Shown piece after piece: positions 7,996 to 15,681 of a stretch of 35,262 bases of DNA. The notes under the pieces are model-generated. The model searched no databases, was not told where the DNA came from, and was given only the letters and a program-made list of their open reading frames with translations. Source of the DNA: DATAAZ01 sp036259875 (GTDB taxonomy: Bacteria > Actinomycetota > Thermoleophilia > Gaiellales > Gaiellaceae); the NCBI GenBank assembly GCA_036259875.1, contig DATAAZ010000066.1, forward strand, positions 1-35,262, read 5' to 3'. Numbering within the stretch: the first letter of the stretch is position 1; each line of letters begins with the position of its first letter. The position numbers were made by a program, and so were the translations under genes.

Positions 7996-8346
7996 ATGGC
8001 GACAGTTCTCATCGTCGACGACCACCCGAGCTTCCGCGCGACCGCGCGGGCGGTCCTCGAGGCGGCCGGGTACGAGGTCGTCGGCGAGGCCGAGAGCGGC
8101 GGCGCGGCGCTGCGGGCGGTCCGCGAGCTTCGCCCCGACGTGGTTCTCCTCGACGTCCAGCTTCCCGACTTCGACGGCTTCGAGGTCGCCGCACGGCTCC
8201 GCGCGAACGGCGCCGGGCCGGCGATCGTGATCACCTCGAGCCGGGACGCCTCGGACTTCGGCCGCCTGATCCCGGAGAGCGGCGCGCGCGGCTTCATCCC
8301 GAAGTCGGAGCTCTCTGGGCTGACGCTGCGCGAGCTTCTGGTCTAG
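7996..8346 (+). CDS. Single-domain response regulator (receiver only)
   Basis: A 116-residue stand-alone CheY-like receiver. The acidic pair is Asp8-Asp9 (LIVDDH), the phospho-acceptor Asp53 (LLDVQLPDFDG), the switch Thr80/Ser81 (VITSSRD) and the conserved Lys103 (FIPKSEL). There is no output domain after residue 116. Such proteins act by protein-protein contact or as phosphate relays. No histidine kinase lies in the window; a NarL-type regulator follows 182 bp downstream on the same strand. Confidence 0.93.
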   Translation: MATVLIVDDHPSFRATARAVLEAAGYEVVGEAESGGAALRAVRELRPDVVLLDVQLPDFDGFEVAARLRANGAGPAIVITSSRDASDFGRLIPESGARGFIPKSELSGLTLRELLV

Positions 8347-8513
8347 CGGGCACGCGGGCCCATCCAGGTGTTGGCTCGCGGACGCGGACGCCGTCGCGGC
8401 GTGGATCGCGACGGGCCGGGGGCGAACCGGCGTAGCGCTCGAGGGACGTTCCGCCCCAGCTCGTCGTCGGCCGGACGTCGTCCGTACGACCCCTACGGCC
8501 CGAGTATCCCGGC

Positions 8514-8519
8514 TACGCT
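8514..8519 (+). promoter_or_regulatory. -10 box of the NarL-type regulator gene
   Basis: TACGCT lies 9 nt before ATG 8529, with no Shine-Dalgarno between. This predicts a near-leaderless transcript. The preceding 8347-8513 stretch shows no gene. Confidence 0.55.
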
Positions 8520-8528
8520 CCGCCCCGC

Positions 8529-9170
8529 ATGAAGGTCGTGCTCGCCGACGATTCTGTCCTTTTGCGCGAGGGGATCGCGCGAATCCTCGAGGAGGCGGGG
8601 TTCGACGTGGTCGGCCAGGCGGGGAACCCGGACGAGCTCATGCTCAAGGTTCGTAGCTACTCCCCCGAGGTGGCGGTCGTCGACATCAGGATGCCCCCGA
8701 CGCACACGGACGAAGGTCTCCGGGCGGCGAAGGACATCCGTGAGCGCTACCCGAGCACGAGCGTGCTCGTCCTTTCTCAGTACGTCGAGGCCGAGTACGC
8801 GATGGAGCTCCTTGCGGAAAGCGCCGAGGGCGTTGGCTACCTCCTCAAGGACCGCGTCTCGGATGTGACGGAGTTCGCCGCCGCGGTGCGCCGTGTCGCC
8901 GAGGGAGGCTCGGCGCTCGATCCGTCGGTCGTGTCCCAGCTCGTCGGGAGGCGACGCGATGACCCGCTCGCCGACCTGACACCGCGCGAGCGCGAGGTTC
9001 TCGGCCTGATGGCGGAGGGACGGTCGAACCAGGGGATCGCCGAGCGGCTCGTGATCACCGAGCGCGCGGTCGAGAAGCACGTGACGAGCATCTTCGGGAA
9101 GCTGCGCCTTCCCGCTGCGCCCGAGGACCACCGCCGCGTGCTCGCGGTCCTCGCCTACCTACGATCCTAA
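8529..9170 (+). CDS. NarL/FixJ-family DNA-binding response regulator
   Basis: A 213-residue two-component regulator. The receiver domain (1-120) has Asp7-Asp8, phospho-acceptor Asp52 (VVDIRMPP), Ser83 and Lys108 (YLLKDRV). The LuxR-type helix-turn-helix (about 148-205) carries the family pattern LTPREREVLGLMAEGRSNQGIA, then VEKHVTSIFGKL. The insertion PPTHTDEG after the phospho-acceptor is typical of the actinobacterial subgroup. The cognate sensor kinase is not adjacent, so this is an orphan within the window. ATG 8529 follows a TACGCT box by 9 nt. Confidence 0.94.
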   Translation: MKVVLADDSVLLREGIARILEEAGFDVVGQAGNPDELMLKVRSYSPEVAVVDIRMPPTHTDEGLRAAKDIRERYPSTSVLVLSQYVEAEYAMELLAESAEGVGYLLKDRVSDVTEFAAAVRRVAEGGSALDPSVVSQLVGRRRDDPLADLTPREREVLGLMAEGRSNQGIAERLVITERAVEKHVTSIFGKLRLPAAPEDHRRVLAVLAYLRS

Positions 9171-9245
9171 GGTAGGGCTGGCCGCACCCGAGGACGCAGG
9201 GTGGCACGCTGAACCGCGTCGCTCGTCGGTGCGAATCTCTCGTCG

Positions 9246-9383
9246 ATGACGCGCACGTTGGCTCTCTTACTCCTCGCGCTTGCCGTGCTTGTCCTGGCGT
9301 TCGGCGGCTGGGCTGTCCGCGGCGTCCGCTGGCTGGTCTCCGGTGGCCCTCTCGCGGCCGCGCGGACCGTCCCAGCGACGTAG
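9246..9383 (+). CDS. Possible 45-aa single-pass membrane protein
   Basis: ATG 9246 to TAG 9383 encodes 45 residues with one strongly hydrophobic segment (residues 5-20, LALLLLALAVLVLAFG) and a basic, Trp-containing segment after it (WAVRGVRWL). It fits codon bias, but there is no clear ribosome site or TANNNT box close upstream. It could be a small membrane protein or chance. No family recognised. Confidence 0.4.
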   Translation: MTRTLALLLLALAVLVLAFGGWAVRGVRWLVSGGPLAAARTVPAT

Positions 9384-9516
9384 GGAAGCGCTACCTCGGG
9401 TCTTGCGGTCCCCGGCGCTGTTGGGCGGAGTCGCGGACGGATCGCCGCGGCCGGCTACCGTGGCGAGGCGGCGCCGCGCTCGGTCGGGGCGGCGAGCTGG
9501 TTCGCGGTCCTCGGGC

Positions 9517-9530
9517 GGCCGGCGCCGGCC
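9517..9530. terminator. 14-bp perfect palindrome downstream of the 76-aa gene
   Basis: GGCCGGCGCCGGCC is self-complementary and sits 3 bp beyond the stop of the minus-strand gene 9533-9763. It could act as a terminator, but GC-rich palindromes arise easily in this composition. The 9384-9516 stretch shows no gene. Confidence 0.3.
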
Positions 9531-9532
9531 CG

Positions 9533-9763
9533 CTAGACGCCCGTCTCGCCCGCCTCTTCGCGCTCGGCCACGCGCTCAGCGTCCTCGCCGGTGAGCGAGC
9601 CGGGGTCGCTGACCCCGACGGGTGGGCCCTCGGCGGCCGAGCCGGCCGGGACGCCGGGGCCGTGGGCTCGGTCGTCGGGCGGTGACTCGCCGCCGCCGGA
9701 GGTGACGTCTGGCCCGCCGGGCTCGCTCGCGCCGAGCCGGCGGAAGAAGTCGAGTAGACCCAT
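9533..9763 (-). CDS. Small 76-aa protein of unknown function
   Basis: ATG 9763 encodes 76 residues: an amphipathic N-terminus (MGLLDFFRRLGAS) followed by a low-complexity Gly/Pro/Glu/Asp-rich disordered tail ending in EEAGETGV. The N-terminal helix could bind a membrane surface. Support for reality is a TAAGCT -10 box exactly 10 nt before the ATG, matching the rule seen for confident genes here. No family recognised. Repeat copy A lies just upstream. Confidence 0.55.
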   Translation of the reverse strand: MGLLDFFRRLGASEPGGPDVTSGGGESPPDDRAHGPGVPAGSAAEGPPVGVSDPGSLTGEDAERVAEREEAGETGV

Positions 9764-9773
9764 GGCGAGCGAG

Positions 9774-9779
9774 AGCTTA
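9774..9779 (-). promoter_or_regulatory. -10 box of the 76-aa gene
   Basis: On the minus strand TAAGCT is followed by 10 nt and then the ATG at 9763; no Shine-Dalgarno is visible. Confidence 0.5.
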
Positions 9780-9804
9780 CCCGCGCGCCGGCCGGGACGG
9801 TCTC

Positions 9805-9890
9805 GCGCGTAAGCCTGCCCCCGGGGGACCCCCACGGTGTTCCCCCTCGCGACCAAACGTACGGCCAACGAGCGCGCGCGTGGCACACGG
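9805..9890 (+). repeat. Dispersed intergenic repeat, copy A
   Basis: Shares the ordered blocks GCGT-A-CCT, CCCCCGGGGGACCCCC, TTCCCCCTCGCG, ACGTACGG and CGCGCGTGGCACAC with copy B. The 60 bases from 9841 align without gaps to those from 25321, with 43 identities by eye. It lies between the 3' end of dnaE2 and the start of the 76-aa gene. It shows no coding potential. Confidence 0.75.
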
Positions 9891-9923
9891 AGCGTGCCGA
9901 ATCGCGCCCGAACAGGGAGCGGG

Positions 9924-12900
9924 TCACCGTTGGCCGAAGTGGTGGGCGCCCGGCAGCGCCGCTGCGACCTCGATCTCGCCCGCGGCCTGCCGCGCGAGCG
10001 GTCCGAGCGTCGCGAGCTCGTCCACGAGGACGTTGCGGTTCTGCTCGTACCGCTCGAACCGGCCGCGCGCGAGGAGGAGCGGCTCACCCCGCACGACTGC
10101 GCGGAACCGGTCGTACACGGGCGGCGGGACGATCAGGTTCGTCTGCCCGTGCTCGTCCTCGAGCAGCATGAAGACGACGCCGTTCGCGGTCGCAGGCCGC
10201 TGACGCGCGATCACCATTCCCGCCACCGTCACGCGCCTGCCGTGCGGAAGCGAGCCGAGATCGGCGCTCGCCAGCACCTCCGACGGAAGGTGCGGCCGGA
10301 GGAGCTCCATCGGGTGCCTCCCGACGGAAAGGCTGGTCATCCGGTAGTCGGCGAGCAGCCGCTCCCAGGGCGACTCCTTCGGGAGCTCGGGTATCTCGGT
10401 CGTCGGCTCGAGCGGGAGGGCGAGCTGGCGCGCGGCTCCTCCCGCGCCCACCGAGACCGAGCGCGGCGCGAGGCCGAGCCGCCAGAGAAGCTGCCGCCTC
10501 GGCCACCCGAACGACTCGCACGCGCCCGCGACCACCAGCGCCTCGAGGCCGGGACGGTCTACGGGCGCCCGCTGGACGAGGTCGCGGATCCCGGCGAACC
10601 GCCCGCCCCGCTCTCGCTCGGCGACGAGCGCCTTGGCCGGCTCCTCGCCCAGGTTCCGGACGTACGCGAGCCCGACCCGAACCGCGTCCCCCTCGATTCG
10701 GCACGTCGCATCCGAGCGCTGGACGTCGGGCGGCAGGACTTCGACCCCGCGGCGCTGTGCGTCCCGGACGAGGCTTGCGGGCGGGTAGAAGCCCATCGGC
10801 TGGGCGTTCAGGAGCGCGCAGAGGAACTCGGCCGGGTATCGGTGGCGAAGCCACGCCGACTGGTACGCGAGGAGGGCGAAGGCCGCTGCGTGCGACTTGG
10901 GGAACCCGAACGACGCGAACCCGTTGATCTTCCCGAACACGAGCTCGGCGGTGTCGCGCGGAACGCCGTTCGCGGCCGCGCCGTCCAGAAAGCGCTCCCG
11001 GTACGCCTCGATCGCCGCCTCGGAGCGTTTCCGGCTCATCGCACGCCGCAGCCCCTCCGCTTCCCCCACGCTGAACCCCGCGAGCGCGACGGCGACGTCG
11101 AGCACCTGCTCCTGGAAGATGATCGTCCCGAGCGTGTCGCGCAGGCACTCGGCGAGCGAGGGGTGGTCGTATGGCGGGACGTAATCGGGGTCCTCGCGCA
11201 GGCGCTGGCGCCGCTCGACGTACGGATGCACGGCCTTGCCCTGGATGGGGCCCGGCCGCACGAGCGCGACTTGGACGGTCAGGTCGTCGAGGTTCTCCGG
11301 CCGCGTTCGCAGGAGGCTCTGCATCTGCGCACGGCTCTCGATCTGGAACAGCCCGACCGTGTCGGCATCCTGGATCTCCCGGTACACGGCCGGGTCGTCG
11401 AGCGGGATCCGCGAGAGATCGATCGTCTCGCCGCGCAAGCGCACGATCTGGTCGACGCACTCCTCGACGGCGGAGAGCATCCCGAGCCCGAGCAGGTCGA
11501 TCTTGAGGAAGCCCGCGTCCGCACACGAGTCCTTGTCCCACTGGCAGAGCTGGCGGCCTTCCATCGCCGCCGGCTCGATCGGGACGAGATCGCAGAGTGG
11601 CCGCGTCGAGATCACCATGCCGCCCGGGTGTTGCGAGAGATGCCGCGGTAGTCCCGCGATCTCGCCGCAGAGCTCGGCGAACGCACGCCACCGTGGCGAG
11701 CGGCGTCGGCGGTCCATATCGGGGAGGAGCGCGAGCTCCCCCGCGACGTTACGCGCGTTCCAGCCGTCCGACACGCGCGCGAGCCGCTCGAGCTCGGCGG
11801 GCGGAAGGCCGAGCGCCTTCCCGACGTCGCGAATCGCGCCGCGCGCCCGGTAAGTCGCGAAGCTCGCGACGAGCGCCGAGTGCTCGTGCCCGTAGCGCTC
11901 GCAGACGGCGACGATCAGCTTGTCGCGGATGTCGCGCGGGAAATCGAGGTCTATGTCGGGGACGGCGACGAGCTCGCGGTTCAGGAAGCGGCCGAGCGCG
12001 AGATCGGCCGCTACGGGGTCGACGTGCGAGAGACCGGTGAGGTAGCAAACGATCGAGCCGACGGAGCTTCCGCGCCCCCGGCCCGGAGGCAGGAGGTGGC
12101 GTGGCGACCCGGGTCCGCGAACCTCGACGGCGACCTCACGGGCCAGCTCGAGCACCTCCCAGTGGAGGAGGAAGAACCCCGAGAGGCCGAGCTCGGCGAT
12201 CAGAGCGAGCTCCTCGCGGAGGCGGCGATCGGCGCGGTCGCGCAGGGCCCGGGGCGCGTGGCGATAGCGCTCGTCGAAGGCGCGCCGGCAGACGCGCGCG
12301 AGCTGGACGTCTGCCGGATCCTCGCGGTCGGAGAAGTCCGGATACCGGTAGCCGAGCTCCTCCGTCAGATCGAACTCGAGCCGCTCGGCGAGCTCGCTGG
12401 TGCGGGTGACGGCGTCACGGTCGCGGTCATCCGGCCAACGCGCCGCGACCTCTGCCGGCGCCAGGAGCGCGCACTCGTCGTTTCCGCGCCGCTCGGACTC
12501 GCACCCCTCGAGCGAGGTGCGATGCTTGATCGCGACGAGCACGTCCTGGAGGGGCGCGCGGCTCGGCGCGTGCGCGTGCGCGTCGCCCGTGACGACGGTG
12601 CGGAGGTCGAGCGCGGCGGCGAAGTCGCGAAGCGCCGCGTTCCGGCGCGTATCGCCGCGGACGAGCGGACGTTGGAGCTCGACGAAGAAGCGGTTAGGCC
12701 CGAACGCCCGGGCGAGCCGCGCGGCGCCGTTCGGGTCGCGGACGGCGAGCCCGAACCGGGCGCAGCCGGAGAGGCAAACGAGCCCCTCGTTCCGCTCCTC
12801 GAGGTGACGGAGATCGAGCCGCGGCTCGAGGCGCTTCCTCGTGTGCGCGAGGGTGAGGAGCCGGCAGAGGTTGGCGTAGCCGCGCGGCGTCTCCACGAGG

Positions 12901-13133
12901 AGCGTGACGTGGGAGCCGTCCGCGAGCGTCGCCTCGGCGCCGGTGATCGGGCGGACGCCGAAGGCCTTCGCCGCGTGCGCGAACTCCAGCGAGCCGTAGA
13001 CGCCGTCGTGGTCGGTGAGCGCGAGAGCCGGGTAGCCGAGCTCGGCCGCGGCGAGGACGAGCTCCTCCGGCCTCGACGCGCCGTCCAGAAACGAATACGC
13101 GCTGTGGCAGTGGAGCTCGACGTACTTCGTCAC
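9924..13133 (-). CDS. dnaE2: Error-prone DNA polymerase III alpha subunit DnaE2 (ImuC)
   Basis: A 1069-residue C-family polymerase of the DnaE2/ImuC type, which performs mutagenic translesion synthesis with ImuB. The N-terminal PHP domain starts at ELHCHSAYSFLDGAS (His8, His10) with TDHDG near 41. The GRGRGSSVGSIVCYLTGLSH palm motif (from 351) is followed by catalytic Asp393 and Asp395 (PDIDLDF) and the third Asp546 (FLKIDLLGL). A helix-hairpin-helix and a C-terminal OB fold (VTVAGMVIARQRPATANG) follow. Length is typical of DnaE2, shorter than replicative DnaE1. The start is GTG 13133 with no Shine-Dalgarno and no TANNNT box within 15 nt. Unlike imuB, no clear SOS box precedes it. Confidence 0.96.
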   Translation of the reverse strand: MTKYVELHCHSAYSFLDGASRPEELVLAAAELGYPALALTDHDGVYGSLEFAHAAKAFGVRPITGAEATLADGSHVTLLVETPRGYANLCRLLTLAHTRKRLEPRLDLRHLEERNEGLVCLSGCARFGLAVRDPNGAARLARAFGPNRFFVELQRPLVRGDTRRNAALRDFAAALDLRTVVTGDAHAHAPSRAPLQDVLVAIKHRTSLEGCESERRGNDECALLAPAEVAARWPDDRDRDAVTRTSELAERLEFDLTEELGYRYPDFSDREDPADVQLARVCRRAFDERYRHAPRALRDRADRRLREELALIAELGLSGFFLLHWEVLELAREVAVEVRGPGSPRHLLPPGRGRGSSVGSIVCYLTGLSHVDPVAADLALGRFLNRELVAVPDIDLDFPRDIRDKLIVAVCERYGHEHSALVASFATYRARGAIRDVGKALGLPPAELERLARVSDGWNARNVAGELALLPDMDRRRRSPRWRAFAELCGEIAGLPRHLSQHPGGMVISTRPLCDLVPIEPAAMEGRQLCQWDKDSCADAGFLKIDLLGLGMLSAVEECVDQIVRLRGETIDLSRIPLDDPAVYREIQDADTVGLFQIESRAQMQSLLRTRPENLDDLTVQVALVRPGPIQGKAVHPYVERRQRLREDPDYVPPYDHPSLAECLRDTLGTIIFQEQVLDVAVALAGFSVGEAEGLRRAMSRKRSEAAIEAYRERFLDGAAANGVPRDTAELVFGKINGFASFGFPKSHAAAFALLAYQSAWLRHRYPAEFLCALLNAQPMGFYPPASLVRDAQRRGVEVLPPDVQRSDATCRIEGDAVRVGLAYVRNLGEEPAKALVAERERGGRFAGIRDLVQRAPVDRPGLEALVVAGACESFGWPRRQLLWRLGLAPRSVSVGAGGAARQLALPLEPTTEIPELPKESPWERLLADYRMTSLSVGRHPMELLRPHLPSEVLASADLGSLPHGRRVTVAGMVIARQRPATANGVVFMLLEDEHGQTNLIVPPPVYDRFRAVVRGEPLLLARGRFERYEQNRNVLVDELATLGPLARQAAGEIEVAAALPGAHHFGQR

Positions 13134-13157
13134 GGTTCAGCGCGCGTCAGCGCACGT

Positions 13158-13241
13158 TCGGTTACCCACGCCCGCGAATTTCGACGGTACGCTCGAGGCG
13201 AGGGGGGAACCCACGGGGGCCCCCGGGGGAGGTTCACGCGA
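13158..13241 (-). repeat. Dispersed intergenic repeat, copy C
   Basis: On the minus strand this reads GCGTGAACCTCCCCC, GGGGGCCCCC, TTCCCCCCTCG, CGAGCGTACCG and GCGGGCGTGG in the same order as copies A, B and D. It fills the gap between the divergent dnaE2 and bicupin genes and lies about 25 bp upstream of the dnaE2 start. Confidence 0.7.
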
Positions 13242-13280
13242 GGCGGACGCAGTCGCCGGCGTCCGCCGGGCCGAGTCGAG

Positions 13281-13286
13281 TAGCGT
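13281..13286 (+). promoter_or_regulatory. -10 box of the bicupin gene
   Basis: TAGCGT is followed by 9 nt (TGCCCTCCC) and then GTG 13296. No Shine-Dalgarno is evident. Confidence 0.55.
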
Positions 13287-13295
13287 TGCCCTCCC

Positions 13296-14180
13296 GTGGA
13301 GGCGATCTTCCTCGAGCCCGGCGCCGGCGAGCTGACGAGCGACACCGCGACCCGCCGGGTCACGATCAAGGCAGATCTCCCGCAGGTTGCGATCACGGAG
13401 TCGCTGTACGCACCGGGCCAACGGGGACCCGCTCCCCACGTCCACCGACAGCACGCGGACGCGTTGTACGTCCTCGAGGGCGCGCTCGTCTTCGGTATCG
13501 GCCCGGGCGCCGCCGAGGAGGTCGAGGCGCACGCGGGCTCGCTCGTTCTCGTCCCTGCGGGCGTCGTCCACACGTTCGGAAACGAGGGCGCCGACCAGGC
13601 TCGCTTCCTCAACATCCACGCGCCGGGGATGGGGTTCGGCGAGTACCTCCGCGCCATGCGGGACGCGCGCAGCAAGGACGCCGCTCGCTTCGACTCGTTC
13701 GACCCGCCCGCCGACGGCGGCGACCCGGCGTCCGAGGTCGTCGTCCGCGGCCCCGACGACGGCGAGACGGTGGCGGTAGGGCCTGCCCGCGCCACCTTCA
13801 AGGCCGAAGGCTCCGACGGTGCCGGGACGTTCTCCCTCTCCGACGGTCGCCTGCCGCCCGGCTTCCAGGGGCCTCCGCTCCACCGCCACGAGACGTTCGT
13901 CGACTCGTTCTTCGTCCTCGAGGGCACGCTGACGGTGCACGTCGACGACGACGCGCGCGAGGCGCCGCCGGGCTCGTTCGTGCTCGTCCCGCCGGGGACC
14001 CCACACACCCTCTCGAACGCCGGCGATGAGCCGGTGCGAGAGCTGAACGTGATGGCGCCGGGCGGCTTCGAGCAGTACCTGAAGGAGGTGGCGCGCACCG
14101 GCGACGGGTCGTCCGACCCGCAATTCCTCGCCTCCATCGCCTCGAAATACGACTTCCACGCCGTCGTCCAGCCGTACTGA
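13296..14180 (+). CDS. Bicupin protein (two cupin domains)
   Basis: A 294-residue protein with two cupin domains. Domain 1 has HVHRQHADALYVLEG (His48, His50, with Asp55 in the usual Glu place) and closes with LVPAGVVHTF. Domain 2 repeats the pattern as HRHETFVDSFFVLEG and VLVPPGTPHTL, again with Asp in place of Glu. The two motif-1 segments are clearly related, suggesting internal duplication. Bicupins include dioxygenases, isomerases and oxalate decarboxylases; the reaction cannot be read here. It lies between dnaE2 (divergent) and the imuB operon (convergent, 14 bp apart), with no obvious functional link. Confidence 0.9.
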   Translation: MEAIFLEPGAGELTSDTATRRVTIKADLPQVAITESLYAPGQRGPAPHVHRQHADALYVLEGALVFGIGPGAAEEVEAHAGSLVLVPAGVVHTFGNEGADQARFLNIHAPGMGFGEYLRAMRDARSKDAARFDSFDPPADGGDPASEVVVRGPDDGETVAVGPARATFKAEGSDGAGTFSLSDGRLPPGFQGPPLHRHETFVDSFFVLEGTLTVHVDDDAREAPPGSFVLVPPGTPHTLSNAGDEPVRELNVMAPGGFEQYLKEVARTGDGSSDPQFLASIASKYDFHAVVQPY

Positions 14181-14194
14181 CCGCGGCCGCGCGC

Positions 14195-14434
14195 TTACGC
14201 GCCTCGCTGCGTGAACCACCCGCCGCCCTCCTCGTCGTGGAAGACGACGGCGTTTTGGCCGCTCTCGAGGACGACGTCGAAGTAGCGCCGCCGGACCGGC
14301 TCCTCCGTCCACCAACGGTCGACGACGCGCCACTCCTCCCGGACGCGCGCCACGGCGAGCCGGTTGACGTTCACCGGCTCCGCCCCGCGACCGACGCCCC
14401 GCGTCACGACCAGCGCGCGCTGGGGCTCGTTCAG
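14195..14434 (-). CDS. DUF6504-like small protein coupled to ImuB, probable CTG start
   Basis: A 79-residue protein immediately downstream of imuB. The C-terminal half (EEWRVVDRWWTEEPVRRRYF, then VVLESGQNAVVFHDEEGGGWF) resembles the DUF6504 proteins that accompany imuB in actinobacteria. The frame has no ATG or TTG near its conserved start. A CTG at 14434 overlaps the TGA stop of imuB as CTGA, mimicking the GTGA couplings elsewhere in this window. Internal GTG codons (12 and 21 codons in) are alternatives. The conserved Trp-rich core suggests a role in ImuB-dependent translesion synthesis, but function is unproven. Confidence 0.75.
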   Translation of the reverse strand: MNEPQRALVVTRGVGRGAEPVNVNRLAVARVREEWRVVDRWWTEEPVRRRYFDVVLESGQNAVVFHDEEGGGWFTQRGA

Positions 14435-15615
14435 TCGTCGCGCGGGACGAGAATCGCCCTGCTTTCGGGAATCCGCGACCACGGCGCGACCTCCACGACC
14501 GTGCAGACCGCCTCGAGCCCGACGCCCACCCGCGCCTGACGGAGACCCTCGCGCAGCCGCTCCCGGAGGCGGCTCCCGCGCGCGCGCACGAGCTCCGCCT
14601 GGGTTCCGACCGAGTCGGTGAGCTCGCCGAGCTCGAGGCGGAGCGAGACGACCGGGGCCGTCAGCTCGGCCAGCTTCGGCGTGAGCGCGATCCGTAGGCG
14701 TTCCGCATCCGCGGTCGGCTCGCGGAGCGTCAGCGCCCGCCGCCAGGACCCTCCGCCGACGAGCCGCGCTGCGAGCGCGAGCCGCCGCGGCGCCCGATCC
14801 GCCCGCTCGGGACGGACAAGCAGGCGCTCGAGCAGCGCGACGAGCGCCCGCGTCAGCGTCAGCTCGTTCGCGACCGCCTCGGGGAACTCCAGCTCCTCGG
14901 CGATCTCGGACGGTGGCCGACGCGCCTCGACGCGCTTTCCGTCCGGGCCGCTCACGATCCGCCAAGCCTCTCGGCCGTCGGCCCCGAGCCGGTCGGCGAC
15001 GGACGCGCCCGGCAGCCGCGCAAGCTCGCCGAGCCGCTTGATCCCGAGGTCCGAGAGCTCACCGCGTCGCTCGGGGGTGAGCGAGAGGAGATCGAGCGGA
15101 AGCGGCTCGAGGAAGAGGGCACTCTCGTCATCGTCGACGACGACGATCCCGTGCGGGGGCGCGACGCTCGCCGCGGCGAGCGCCGTGAACCGACGGGTCG
15201 CCGCGCCAATGCGCGGCTCCCAAACCGGCCCGACCGCCGCGAGCGCGCGTCGCAGCGTCGCGTCGAGGCCGCCCGCGAGCCGCTCGAGGCCCGCCGTCTC
15301 GAAGAACGCGCAGCCCGGCTCGGACGACTCAACCGCGAAGCCCGCGTCCTCGAGGCGGCGGAGGACGTTTTCCCACTCCGCCTCCACCCCGGCCTGGTCC
15401 TGCTCGACGAGGACGAGGTCGGGGCACGTGGCGAGCGCTTCCGAGAGGCGCATCCCGGGCCGGACGCCGGCCGCCTCGGCGGCGGCGGTGCAGGCGCCCG
15501 CGAGCGGCTGCTCCCCCGCCTCCGGCGCGAGCGCGGCGGGGCGCCCCCGTACGTCGGCTCGGTTCCGAAGGGCCGCCCGAAGCGGAAACGCCGGGATGGA
15601 GATGCAGGCGATCAT
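14431..15615 (-). CDS. imuB: ImuB, catalytically inactive Y-family polymerase homologue
   Basis: A 394-residue Y-family protein that in other bacteria bridges DnaE2 to the beta clamp in SOS mutagenesis. The N-terminus is MIACISIPAFPL, where active Pol IV has catalytic Asp; the position of the second Asp-Glu pair reads EPGCAFF. Both catalytic sites are therefore lost, as known for ImuB. LSEALATCPDLVLV and LSDLGIKRLGELARLPG (helix-hairpin-helix) follow the family pattern. A TTG start at 15654 is possible, but that TTG is the first base triplet of the TTGACA promoter box, so ATG 15615 is preferred. Two SOS boxes overlap the promoter. No imuA' is adjacent. Confidence 0.93.
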   Translation of the reverse strand: MIACISIPAFPLRAALRNRADVRGRPAALAPEAGEQPLAGACTAAAEAAGVRPGMRLSEALATCPDLVLVEQDQAGVEAEWENVLRRLEDAGFAVESSEPGCAFFETAGLERLAGGLDATLRRALAAVGPVWEPRIGAATRRFTALAAASVAPPHGIVVVDDDESALFLEPLPLDLLSLTPERRGELSDLGIKRLGELARLPGASVADRLGADGREAWRIVSGPDGKRVEARRPPSEIAEELEFPEAVANELTLTRALVALLERLLVRPERADRAPRRLALAARLVGGGSWRRALTLREPTADAERLRIALTPKLAELTAPVVSLRLELGELTDSVGTQAELVRARGSRLRERLREGLRQARVGVGLEAVCTVVEVAPWSRIPESRAILVPRDD

Positions 15616-15617
15616 GG

Positions 15618-15629
15618 GAACACATGTTC
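15618..15629. promoter_or_regulatory. LexA/SOS box 1 of imuB
   Basis: GAAC-ACAT-GTTC is a perfect inverted repeat matching the actinobacterial/Gram-positive SOS core GAACNNNNGTTC. It covers the -10 to start-codon region of imuB and ends 3 bp from its ATG. Confidence 0.8.
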
Positions 15630-15654
15630 TAACGAACGTACGTTCTCCTGTCAA
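15626..15654 (-). promoter_or_regulatory. imuB promoter
   Basis: On the minus strand a perfect TTGACA -35 (15654-15649), a 17-bp spacer and TAGAAC -10 (15631-15626) are followed by 10 nt and ATG 15615. SOS box 2 lies inside the spacer and box 1 overlaps the -10, so LexA binding would block polymerase directly. The 5' leader would be only a few nucleotides. Confidence 0.7.
15634..15645. promoter_or_regulatory. LexA/SOS box 2 of imuB
   Basis: GAAC-GTAC-GTTC is a perfect 12-bp palindrome, spaced 16 bp centre to centre from box 1. It lies between the -35 and -10 elements. Confidence 0.8.
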
Positions 15655-15681
15655 GGCGAGTAGTCACCGCTTCGACGAGGG

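Noticed and set aside
9837..11651. 604-aa and other long plus-strand frames opposite dnaE2
   Set aside because: Antisense shadow; dnaE2 on the other strand has complete catalytic motifs over the same region.
15616..15654. Upstream TTG start for imuB (13 extra residues)
   Set aside because: The TTG is part of the TTGACA -35 box, the extra residues cover both SOS boxes, and homology begins at MIACISIP.
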